From positions 1 to 44,730 of IMG/VR virus record IMGVR_UViG_3300010354_000159: DNA of 44,730 nt. One strand, given 5' to 3'. Position 1 is the stretch's first letter. Each line of letters opens with the position of its first letter. Position numbers and translations under genes: made by a program. This document shows positions 22,401-28,786 of the stretch, one piece after another. The DNA comes from a virus. The notes beneath the pieces are model-generated. The model made no database searches. It was not told the DNA's origin and was given only the letters and a program-made list of their open reading frames with translations.

Positions 22401-25400
22401 ACAAGTTTTGCGGGAATTGGAATTACTGATAAACTACCATCATCAATTTTTGTAGTCAAAGTAAATGAAAATTATATTAAACTTGCAAGAAATGCTGAAG
22501 ATGCTCTTCTCAATGTTCCAAAGATTATAGATTTGACAACGGTTGGAATTGGAACATCACATACTTTCACATCAACAAATCAAAATCCAAAAGTAATTGT
22601 TGCTCTTGATAATATTATACAATCACCTGTTGTTGCAACTGCATTGACAAGTTCATTGTCTGTCAGTTTGACAACTGTTGAGGATATTCTCTACTTCACT
22701 GGAATATCTTCATTCTTTGGTGGAGACTTGATTAGAATTGGCAACGAAATCATGAAGATTGAATCTGTAGGTGTTGGTAGCACCAATGCAGTGAAAGTTC
22801 AAAGACCTTGGCTTGGAACAAATGTTTCTGGATATTCTACAGGCACTTCTGTCACTAAGGTAACAGGAAATTATAATATTGTCAATAACACTATTAATTT
22901 TGTAGAACCTCCATATGGAAATCTACCATTTAGTAGTACAACTAATGCTCCAGATGATAGGGATTGGGTAGGAATTTCTACAGGATCAAGTTTCCAGGGA
23001 AGAGTTTTCTTAAGATCTGGATTCCCGAATGCATCATTTGAAACATATTCAAGAAATTATATTTTTGATGATATTTCAACTCAATTTGATGGAAGTAAGA
23101 GAAGTTTTGATTTAAAATCAAACACATCAAATGTTACAGGATTCTCAACAGAGAATGCAGTCATTCTTATAAATGATATCTTCCAAGGTCCTGGATTAAC
23201 GTATGATTACACTCTTGCAGAAACTGCTGGAATAAGCTCAATAAGATTTACTGGAACTGCGACTTCATTCCGTTCTGATGTAAATACATCAAATCTACCA
23301 GTTGGTGGGGTAATAGTTTCTGTAGGTTCAACAGAAGGATTTGGATATCAACCATTAGTTTCTGCTGGAGGAACTGCTATTGTTTCAGTTGCAGGAACAA
23401 TCGCATCTATCAGCATTGGCAACAGTGGATCTGGTTATCGTTCTGGATCTCAAGTTGTTAGGGTTGGAGTTGCTACTTCTTCGGTTTATACTCCAAATAT
23501 TCATTTTATTGGAACTGCAGTAGTTAGTGGTGGTCATGTTGTAAGTATTGCCATAACAAATCCTGGTGTTGGATATACTGCAACAAATCCACCTTTAGTT
23601 GTAATTGACGATCCACTGTCATATTCAGACATTCCAGTAATTTATAGTTCAGGATATTCTGGTCTGGGAACTGAAGCAAAAATTGACATAGTTGTTGGAT
23701 CAGGAACAAGTGTAGTTGATTTTGAAATCAAAAATAATGGATATGGATATGGTCAGAGCGATATACTGACGATTCCCGTTGGTGGTGCAACTGGCATTCC
23801 AACAACATCTGGATTTAAAGAATTCCAAATAAGTGTTCAAAAGACCTTTGCGGATAAATTTACTGGATGGTCTTTAGGTGAACTTCAAGTCTTAGACAAT
23901 CTCAATGACTTATTTGATGGAGAAAGAGTTGTTTTCCCAATTACAATATCGGATAACATAGTTACGATTAGATCTTCTCAAGGATCAAATGTTAATGTGG
24001 AAGATACTCTTCTTGTCTTTATCAATGATATTCTTCAAGTTCCAGGAAAGGCATACAGTTTCCCTGGAGGAAGTACTATAACATTCAAGGAAGCACCAAA
24101 AGAAGGTGATACATCTAAACTATTATTCTACAAGGGAAGTGGTGTAATTGATGTTATTGAAAGGAATATTCTTGAGACTGTTAAGACTGGTGATGAATTA
24201 ACTATTGGATATGATTCTTCTATTGGACAATCACCAATACTTCAGGAAAATTCAAGAGTTGTTTCCAGTGTAAATTCAACTGACTTGGTAAGCACAAATC
24301 CTTATTTTGGTCCAGGAAATACAGATGATGACACATTACTAAGACCAGTTACTTGGTGTAGACAAACCGAAGATAAAATAATTGATGGAAAAGAAGTTGC
24401 AAAAGATCGTATTCTCTACGAACCTATTATTAATCCATATGCATATGTAATTCAACCAGTTGGACTTGGATCAACGACTGTTTACGTTGATAACTTAAGA
24501 CCATTCTTTAACCAACAAAATGAGAGTAGCATTTCGTTAACCTTCCAAAATAAAGTTACTATAGATTCTCAGGATACTAAGGTTGGTGCATATGCCACCG
24601 CAATAGTATCAACAGCAGGAACTGTTTCTTCTGTTGTAATTTCAACAGGTGGTCTTGGATATAATTCTGCCCCTGCAGTAACAATCCAAAATCCAGTTGG
24701 ACTTGGGACAACTCAAAGAGCAACTGCGACTGCATTCATATCAAATACAACTGGAATTGTAACATCAATTTCAATTGTTGGTGCTGGAACTGGATATAGT
24801 CAATCTTCCCCACCAGTTGTTTTAATTGAACCACCTTCAGCAGATTCTGAAACTGATGATGTGACTACATATGCTGGAGATTCGGGAGTTATTGTTGGAT
24901 TTGGTCTTACGACAGTTCTGACCCAAAATTATATGATTTTTGATATGTATATTCCGCAGAATTCATATCTAAGATCAGCAAATCTTGTAGGAACAGCAGT
25001 CACAATTAGTTCTTTGGCACCCAATGACTATTTTGTTGTCCAAAATTCTAACGTTGGTATTGCAACAACATCCATTGTTTCTGGAAGAAGAGATGGATCA
25101 TATATTGGGATTGGAACTCAGTATGTTGATAACGTATATCAAGTTGATAGTTCCGAAATTGTCAGAACTAACGTAGTTGGCGTTGGAACTACTTACATTA
25201 GAAGAGTATTTGCAAGAATTATTGGAATTTCTTCAATTTCATTTAATTCAACATACATTACATTTGATTCTGGGATTATTAAGTTTGATTCCTCTCCTGG
25301 AATAGGATCCACATCCTATAGTGGAATAATAACATCCTCAAATTATTTTGGAAACTTTAGTTGGGGAAGAATATCACTTTCATACAGAAATGGAGATAAC

Positions 25401-25499
25401 TATTTCAATTTCTACGGTGAAAATGGTGTTGGTGGAATATCAACATCAGCAATAGTGAAAAGAACTTCTTCTCTGAAGTATTCGGATTACATTCAATAA
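13416..25499 (+). CDS. Giant virion protein at the gene 7 position (4027 aa)
   Basis: 12,084 bases, over a quarter of the window. Synteny (after gp6, before gp8) suggests the role of baseplate wedge gp7, but T4 gp7 has about 1030 residues, so equivalence is inferred only. N-terminal MAEKRVQFNQIVQNQLPSYV starts a likely wedge-binding part (1-220). A YHYH-type domain lies at about 1207-1350 (IIGWAYDGNPIYGPYGY, then VRNGRFCVTPEFPNGTYAYF). Most of the rest is built from repeats: about 13 GxGY...P units (near 746, 785, 1054, 1099, 1138, 1428, 2082, 2160, 3338, 3384, 3442, 3746, 3791); NHGF.TGD units (597, 840, 949, 1669, 1838, 2969); ID/IG.E...RG units (about 100, 1565, 3105); and two FDG...VFINDI.Q.PG modules (about 3216, 3495). 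Arg codons are almost all AGA. Probably a baseplate arm or adhesin. Confidence 0.9.
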   Translation: MAEKRVQFNQIVQNQLPSYVKEEFPLVSEFLSQYYLSQEFKGAPVDLIQNIDQYIKVDETTNLVGSSTLLSDINTLDDEIFVDLSLSPTGTNGFPDSYGLIQIDDEIITYTGKTYNSFTGCIRGFSGVKSLKKNNSPEELTFEETAAAAHTAGTSVVNLSYLFLKEFLFKTKYQLLPGFHNRELSSELNQATFIKQAKDFYSSKGTDESFSILFRSLYGEDVQIIRPKDFLIKPSEANYKITQDLVVEAISGNPEDIVDSILVQDQYGDIETAYSPIADVQKILSKDGKVYYKLSLDAGNPNDVKFNESLYGKFTVHPQTRLIGDVDSSNSTLDVDSTIGFPSSGSLRVTYSDETEGVVTYSSKSITQFLGCSGIEGIIYDESTINLDTYAYSNTFAGDIVKLRVTSVIDDISVQSTTKYISSNDTVIIKTLGDNAKDTLSNSWYLNISPKFEVKSIELLDNSDKTYRVNLTSNHSFKIGDQILIKNNYGVERSSTITAVNSEKTFVIRGQGDLSLTELYTVKRKLLKVDSPNFPNLSNLNANVQNVYNIYKSPQRTLVASNSIPSYVNQPLLIQERSVVFSGNFIGEEIQITTNSDHGFYTGDMVYYTPEKIESVTYIEELPVVNSTVITSLFAEGVYYVKRVSSTIVKLARSKTDLYNSQFVSIDSLTQVNSNKIEYYKFRSKTLLPQKLYREFVAPTNDSTKYKTDPGNTGMFINGVEIVNYKSKDVIYYGRIDKIDVTSAGSGYDIINPPNIIIEDLVGVGATGYCSVKGSLSEIRIINPGFGYADTPIVKISGGNGVGAVASVNMTLVTHSPSFNSEVASSLVSLSNSTIGFSTYHKFTNSEKVIYRTNGQKNITGLTTDSAYYVRVVDPLKVTLHKNEGDTIAGINTITLGSYGVGNHNLESYQKKSIIGSINVVNSGLNYENKKRTCQISGISTSKDSIIIENHGFLDNEIINYTTTGSVVGGLTDNADYYAIKVSDSEFRLSSQINGEHIKFTSVGVGTHIFNYPEIKVEVSGQIGISSISGETFSAVVQPIFRGEITSVHVSNNGVGYGSSEVINFNRQPQFTLDSGSGAQLTPIVSNGKIVQVLVNSSGKNYNSSPNLIIRGSGFGAVLTPIIQNGQITEVKIIQGGIGYSPQDTAIIIETAGSGAKFNASIQSWNINLFQKLYNLLTSDDGILTESLNSEYGLQYSHLYAPRNLRQIVYSLDQGGKILYGKTDLRKVNGVEVSSTDHSPIIGWAYDGNPIYGPYGYTTKSGGTVTQLKSGYEVDLKENRPPLSTFPEGFFVEDFTHYETNDDKVLDVRNGRFCVTPEFPNGTYAYFVTLNASSDSFGKFVGYKRPVFPYIIGNEYKSKPNEFNFKKISNQDDLDLNNTIWLRNTNQYNLIDENTQYNYTSIPNLLDQTARIKFASPGFVESIGISTGGSNYKINDSLVFDNTNTQGSSAEAKVSKIGGKSVSNISVASTTLTNVEVYPITEKGTFTLLTQDYHNLKNLDIIKVSGVSTTSSKIEGIYEAGISTNKLSLRSGIGSASYTGIVTYISVFGNLNYPTIKENDILQIGIEKVKVLNVDKTYSRLRILRGVDGSIGISHTATETLYEVSKKININVGFDTTYTYKVNKELYFYPQESVGVGTRSGVGIGSTLSINTPSGITSIFIPTKAIYIPNHGLETGDQVNYYTNGGSAIGISTNGISTSMSISNGSVLFIAKIDNNLIGLSTVKVGVGSTGNFVGVTSTTSSQSTLFFTGIGTGVYHSFKTNYEKLITKVTKNTVTVSTSQTHGLSVGDLVSINANPKSETTHTIVYSDYNRRVLVNPQNFISSGINTLSSLINIPNHGFVSGQKVIHTATAPAVGLNDNKSYYVISIDNDNIKLSNSYSDSLSVTPNYIGITSASNGTLSAVNPPITVYKNSTVTFDLSSNTLSYENQATQYSAFELRFYKDSKFKELFDKTDENKVFEVQRSGRVGISSDAKVILTVNENFPEKLYYNLVPVYESNIPVYKEEIYVDEDSISNNQIQVKNSYYNGEFSIRSTPTDSSFTYDLAEYPEAVSYGSSTSEISYYTTSETAFGPIADIKIFNRGRNYYSLPGISTVTTASGSGALLEVNSSTIGVTKKIVIKDIGFDFPSDYTMRPSASLPKIAQIESLASFESIGITSFGRGYNTAPSLLVFDGKTNELVPEVDLKYTLGDGNVTILKNTFGISNVTPRILPIHNSNGVGISSISFNSTSKDVTVTLAVGFSTADSFPFAVNDKVLVENVSVGVNSEGKGYNSENYDYQLFTIKYVNENRGGIGIVTFSLDGFLEESEYPGNFNASNSSGRIIPEKHFPIFNPILVKNNFIEGETVRSNSGIGYVESWDSKTNYLKIVTNEDFVSGEIIEGLTSKSQGIASTITSYNSYFTTNSSSFVENGWQNYIGFLNDNLQRISDNDYYQNFSYSIKSKVDYETWDDVVSSLNHSVGFKKFGDYQLESSLPSGGSRSMIVGLSTDVTSFEVSTDIISVVDLNCVYDFDLVSENSLNIGSNIISSEVTFANRVLTDYFESVGNRVLSIDDISGLFNSNPRSSKFSEVHRFPLSDARAQKYVMFIRDKRYEQRRQLMLVSLVHNNTFGFLNQYGRVESDYDLGSFDFTIEGSEGIVQYYPTKFSVNDYDVTSLVFNIHDEIIPNGGINLGGIVDIDTSNVSIPSGSGTIISIPNTYTSIKGITKIIGDGNNYQFNEFNLVHDGSEIEFIEYGQLTTSTLSVNSDSGLGTYRPYFAGSQLKVDFIPHAGIGVTANTIYIAITDNSSSGIGTIDLKHARLGARSTSIASTATPSPVVIADYPDNYEGAYMIVQVSDLTNNRHQLSEITVIDDDSNDVYISEFAIIETDSTLGTIGGIRPSITQITFTPLPNIDVSVKVYFNALRYEDDLKDTLSIDNANIESNYGVYYGTNRDIRRSFELTNNTYPIFQRYFEGNNPNVVNVSDNTIQIANHFFVTGEEIVYTNAGTGSSEAIGIGTTSFAGIGITDKLPSSIFVVKVNENYIKLARNAEDALLNVPKIIDLTTVGIGTSHTFTSTNQNPKVIVALDNIIQSPVVATALTSSLSVSLTTVEDILYFTGISSFFGGDLIRIGNEIMKIESVGVGSTNAVKVQRPWLGTNVSGYSTGTSVTKVTGNYNIVNNTINFVEPPYGNLPFSSTTNAPDDRDWVGISTGSSFQGRVFLRSGFPNASFETYSRNYIFDDISTQFDGSKRSFDLKSNTSNVTGFSTENAVILINDIFQGPGLTYDYTLAETAGISSIRFTGTATSFRSDVNTSNLPVGGVIVSVGSTEGFGYQPLVSAGGTAIVSVAGTIASISIGNSGSGYRSGSQVVRVGVATSSVYTPNIHFIGTAVVSGGHVVSIAITNPGVGYTATNPPLVVIDDPLSYSDIPVIYSSGYSGLGTEAKIDIVVGSGTSVVDFEIKNNGYGYGQSDILTIPVGGATGIPTTSGFKEFQISVQKTFADKFTGWSLGELQVLDNLNDLFDGERVVFPITISDNIVTIRSSQGSNVNVEDTLLVFINDILQVPGKAYSFPGGSTITFKEAPKEGDTSKLLFYKGSGVIDVIERNILETVKTGDELTIGYDSSIGQSPILQENSRVVSSVNSTDLVSTNPYFGPGNTDDDTLLRPVTWCRQTEDKIIDGKEVAKDRILYEPIINPYAYVIQPVGLGSTTVYVDNLRPFFNQQNESSISLTFQNKVTIDSQDTKVGAYATAIVSTAGTVSSVVISTGGLGYNSAPAVTIQNPVGLGTTQRATATAFISNTTGIVTSISIVGAGTGYSQSSPPVVLIEPPSADSETDDVTTYAGDSGVIVGFGLTTVLTQNYMIFDMYIPQNSYLRSANLVGTAVTISSLAPNDYFVVQNSNVGIATTSIVSGRRDGSYIGIGTQYVDNVYQVDSSEIVRTNVVGVGTTYIRRVFARIIGISSISFNSTYITFDSGIIKFDSSPGIGSTSYSGIITSSNYFGNFSWGRISLSYRNGDNYFNFYGENGVGGISTSAIVKRTSSLKYSDYIQ

Positions 25500-25502
25500 A
25501 TA
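25496..25502 (+). promoter_or_regulatory. T4-type late promoter box
   Basis: ATAAATA including the stop codon (TAA 25497-25499) of the giant gene, 18 bases before ATG 25521 of the fibre-like gene. Confidence 0.6.
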
Positions 25503-25520
25503 TTTAAAAAGTATATAAAA

Positions 25521-27197
25521 ATGGCAAAGTTAGGTATTAATACTGGATCTATTCCCAATGATGGAACTGGTGACAGTTTATTAGCTGGTGCTGTAAAAAT
25601 TAATAGCAATTTTGGCGAATTATACACTTTGCTTGGTGATGGAACTAATTTAGCACCTGGAATTGTAACTTCTATTGTTGCTGGATCTGGTATCACAGTT
25701 ACTGGATCAACTGGAAGAGTTACTGTTGGTCTTGATCCATCAGTTGTTGGTGCTTCTGGAACTTGGTCAACCACAACTGTAGGAATCCATACCATCAAAA
25801 ATGTTGGTATAGGAACAACAAATCCAACACAAAAATTATCTGTTACGGGAAATGCGTTCATAACAGAATTTCTTGGATTGGGTACCGCATCTCCAGGGTA
25901 TCCATTGCATATTAGATCAAATCCTGGAACTGCAGAACCATCTATTGTTGTTTCTCCAAATACTCAGACAAGACCTGCAACAATAAGATTAACGAATGAT
26001 TCACCTTCAAAGTTCGTTCTTGGATTGCAGGATTCATCGGGAAATAGTGATTTTTCAACATTTCCAGCATATGCGGGTGTAGTTGGAGTAACATCAGCAA
26101 ATCCTCTAATTTTTGTTACCAATTCGGTAGAAGGATTTAGATTATCCGAAAATGGAAATCTTGGTCTTAACAGAAATTCTCCAACATCAAAACTTGACGT
26201 ATTTGGTGACGTAAGAATTAGTGGTGTTGTCACAGCAGCATCTTTTGTTGGGTCTGGTGTTGGATTAACTGGTGTTAATGCCAATTATACTAGCATTGCT
26301 GGAGTTGCAACATATGCTGGCAATGCTGGAGTTGCAACATATGCCAATACTGCAGGTATAGCAACTTATGCAAATACTGCAGGAGTATCTACAACATCAG
26401 GATATTCAAATACTTCTGGAGTGTCTACAACATCTGGATATGCAACTTTAAGTGGAATTGCTACTTATGCCACAAGAGCAGGTGTTTCTACAGCGACAGA
26501 AAGTATTGATATTACAAATACAAACGGATTGACTACAATATATTATCCAACATTTGTTGAAAATAGAACAACTGGGCAATTTTTAAGGGCAGACGTTGAT
26601 TTAACTTACAGAACAGATACAAATACACTTACTTCTGGTGGTGGATTCGTAGGAAACTTAACAGGAACTGCAACTACTGCAACAGTAGCACAAGGACTTA
26701 CAGGAACACCAAGCATTACTGTAGGTGCTATTACTGCCACTTCTGCTACATTTAGTGGCAACATTGGAGTAGGAACTACAAATGCAAATTCTGCGGTTAG
26801 TATAGCAAACACTGCAATTTTAAATGTTGGTATTGTTACAGCAAATACTTATTACGGAGATGCATCATATATTGTCAGTGGAAAATGGACCATTACTGGT
26901 GATGGATATAGCTTTATCTTTGTTGGTATTGGACTAAGTATTTCAACAAATGATCCCGTTCTTTATTTTGCAAGAGGATGCACATACCATATCGTAAATA
27001 ATGATGGCGATCATCCTTTTGAAATTAGAGATCAAAATGGTGGTACTGCTTACAATAATGGTGTTGTTGGTAATGGGCAGACAATGACAACTATCAAATT
27101 TACGGTTCCACTTGACGCACCAAATACACTTTATTATCAGTGTCCAGATCACACTGGAATGGGTAATACGATTAGAATTTATCCAGATCGTATTTGA
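25521..27197 (+). CDS. Fibre-like virion protein with C-terminal cupredoxin-like domain (558 aa)
   Basis: Residues 1-60 contain MAKLGINTGSIPNDGTGDSLLAGAVKINSNF, a head seen on cyanophage fibre proteins. The middle carries VGIGTTNPTQKLSVTGN and LNRNSPTSKLDVFGDV units, typical of trimeric beta-helical fibres, and an Ala/Gly/Thr/Tyr tandem repeat (260-310). The C-terminal about 105 residues (453-558) form a small beta domain with the type 1 copper ligand set: H498 (HPFEI), then C541-x2-H544-x2-M547 in YYQCPDHTGMG, the spacing known for amicyanin-like cupredoxins. Copper binding is inferred. The domain may bind a glycan or cell-surface structure. It sits between the giant protein and gp8, so it probably belongs to the baseplate or tail tip. 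Confidence 0.85.
   Translation: MAKLGINTGSIPNDGTGDSLLAGAVKINSNFGELYTLLGDGTNLAPGIVTSIVAGSGITVTGSTGRVTVGLDPSVVGASGTWSTTTVGIHTIKNVGIGTTNPTQKLSVTGNAFITEFLGLGTASPGYPLHIRSNPGTAEPSIVVSPNTQTRPATIRLTNDSPSKFVLGLQDSSGNSDFSTFPAYAGVVGVTSANPLIFVTNSVEGFRLSENGNLGLNRNSPTSKLDVFGDVRISGVVTAASFVGSGVGLTGVNANYTSIAGVATYAGNAGVATYANTAGIATYANTAGVSTTSGYSNTSGVSTTSGYATLSGIATYATRAGVSTATESIDITNTNGLTTIYYPTFVENRTTGQFLRADVDLTYRTDTNTLTSGGGFVGNLTGTATTATVAQGLTGTPSITVGAITATSATFSGNIGVGTTNANSAVSIANTAILNVGIVTANTYYGDASYIVSGKWTITGDGYSFIFVGIGLSISTNDPVLYFARGCTYHIVNNDGDHPFEIRDQNGGTAYNNGVVGNGQTMTTIKFTVPLDAPNTLYYQCPDHTGMGNTIRIYPDRI
26298..26450 (+). repeat. Tandem repeats inside fibre-like gene
   Basis: Three 27-base units (26298-26378, encoding AGVATYAGN, AGVATYANT, AGIATYANT) are followed by two 36-base units (26379-26450, encoding AGVSTTSGYSNT and SGVSTTSGYATL). 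The units are nearly identical at the base level, so copy number could change by slippage or recombination and alter fibre length. Confidence 0.8.
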
Positions 27198-27204
27198 TTC
27201 ACTA

Positions 27205-27211
27205 ATAAATA
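27205..27211 (+). promoter_or_regulatory. T4-type late promoter box before gp8
   Basis: ATAAATA, eight bases after the stop of the fibre-like gene and 19 bases before ATG 27230. Confidence 0.6.
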
Positions 27212-27229
27212 AAAAGAAAACACTGTAAA

Positions 27230-28780
27230 ATGGCAGCAATTATAACTGATCAAATTAGAATATTAAATGCCACAAACTTTGTTGCTGGAGTATCGGCTTC
27301 TGGTAATTCATATTATTCTTTCATTGGTTTACCCAATCCAACAAGCATTCAAAGTGATTGGGATTCTAATCCACCAGCTCCAAAAGATAATTTTGATGAG
27401 GAAAATAATTATTGGGATACTATGATTGCCTTGAAGAAAATCACTTCAAGCGATGTTAGACAGGTTGTTCAAAAAAGAGAGTGGACCTCAGGAACAATCT
27501 ACGATATGTATCGCCATGATTATAGTAGATCAAATATTGCAAAAGTATCTGGTGCAACTAATTTATATTCTGCATCTTTTTATATTATAAACAGTGATTA
27601 TAGGATTTATATTTGCTTACAAAATGGAACGGATCCAGAAAATCCAAGCGGAAGGCCATCGTTAGATGAACCAACATTTACAGATTTAGAACCTCGTGCT
27701 GCTGGAACAAGTGGTGATGGTTATATTTGGAAATATCTCTATACCATAAAACCAAGTGATATTAGAAAATTTGAATCTACAGATTTTATTCCCGTTCCTG
27801 CAGATTGGGCAACTGGAACTGATAATGCGTCCGTAAGAGATAATGCGGTTGATGGTTCCATTAAAATTGTTACAGTTACAAATAGGGGTGTTGGATTAGG
27901 AACTGCAAATACAACTTACTACAGAATTCCAATTAAAGGAGATGGAGTTGGTGCAGAATGCACGATTGTGGTTAATAATGACCAACAAGTAGAATCAATT
28001 ACAGTATCAAATCAAGGGTCTGGATATACTTACGGAAATGTTGATTTAGTTTCTGGTGGATTTCCAACTGGATTGACAAGACCATCATTTGATATAATTA
28101 TTTCACCCAAAGGTGGACATGGATCTGATATCTACAGAGAACTTGGCGCATATAATGTCCTTCTTTATTCGCGAATAGAGAATGATAATGAGAATCCTGA
28201 TTTTATTACAGGAAACCAAATAGCGAGAGTAGGAATAGTAGAAAATCCAAAGTCATTTGGATCTACTCAAGTTCTAACATCAGATAAAGCAAGTGCAGTT
28301 TATGCTTTGAGATTGGTCGGTGCTGGATATAGTTCAGCATCTTTCACTGCAGACAGCATAATTACACAAACAGTAGCGACTGGAGTAGTGGCTGCAGGCA
28401 AGGTTGTAAGTTATGATCAAACAACAGGCGTTTTAAAGTATTGGCAGGATAGAACTCTTGCTGGATTTAATACTGTTGGAACAGCACAGACAACTCCATC
28501 ATACAGTTTTGACCTTACAGAATTTACATCTTCACCATTGTCTGGAGGAAGTTTAGTTATTTCTGGTGGATCTGTGAACCTATCAATCAGCACTTCTTTC
28601 ACGGGTATTTCTACGGTAATAAATAATAGAACCTACTACCTTGGGCAATATTTTAATAACGGTTTGGCAAATCCTGAGGTTAAAAAATATTCAGGTAGAA
28701 TTATTTACATTGATAATAGACCTTCAATAACAAGGTCTGCAAATCAAAAAGAGGATATTAAAGTCATTTTGCAGTTCTAA
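27230..28780 (+). CDS. 8: Baseplate wedge protein gp8
   Basis: 516 residues (T4 gp8: 334). Family features: an N-terminal SADYS-like strand region (MAAIITDQIRILNATNFVAG), DNFDEENNYWDTMIALKKI, VQKREWTSGTIYDMYRHDYS, GDGYIWKYLYTI (T4: GDGYVWEYLFEI) and a terminal IIYIDNRPSITRSANQKEDIKVILQF (T4: MIYMENRPPI...EINILF). The extra length includes a GxGY repeat (near residue 262, VSNQGSGYTYGNVDLVSGG) of the same type as in the giant protein, inserted in the middle. Gp8 forms a dimer in the baseplate wedge. Followed six bases later by the next large gene. Confidence 0.92.
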   Translation: MAAIITDQIRILNATNFVAGVSASGNSYYSFIGLPNPTSIQSDWDSNPPAPKDNFDEENNYWDTMIALKKITSSDVRQVVQKREWTSGTIYDMYRHDYSRSNIAKVSGATNLYSASFYIINSDYRIYICLQNGTDPENPSGRPSLDEPTFTDLEPRAAGTSGDGYIWKYLYTIKPSDIRKFESTDFIPVPADWATGTDNASVRDNAVDGSIKIVTVTNRGVGLGTANTTYYRIPIKGDGVGAECTIVVNNDQQVESITVSNQGSGYTYGNVDLVSGGFPTGLTRPSFDIIISPKGGHGSDIYRELGAYNVLLYSRIENDNENPDFITGNQIARVGIVENPKSFGSTQVLTSDKASAVYALRLVGAGYSSASFTADSIITQTVATGVVAAGKVVSYDQTTGVLKYWQDRTLAGFNTVGTAQTTPSYSFDLTEFTSSPLSGGSLVISGGSVNLSISTSFTGISTVINNRTYYLGQYFNNGLANPEVKKYSGRIIYIDNRPSITRSANQKEDIKVILQF

Positions 28781-28786
28781 CGAATT

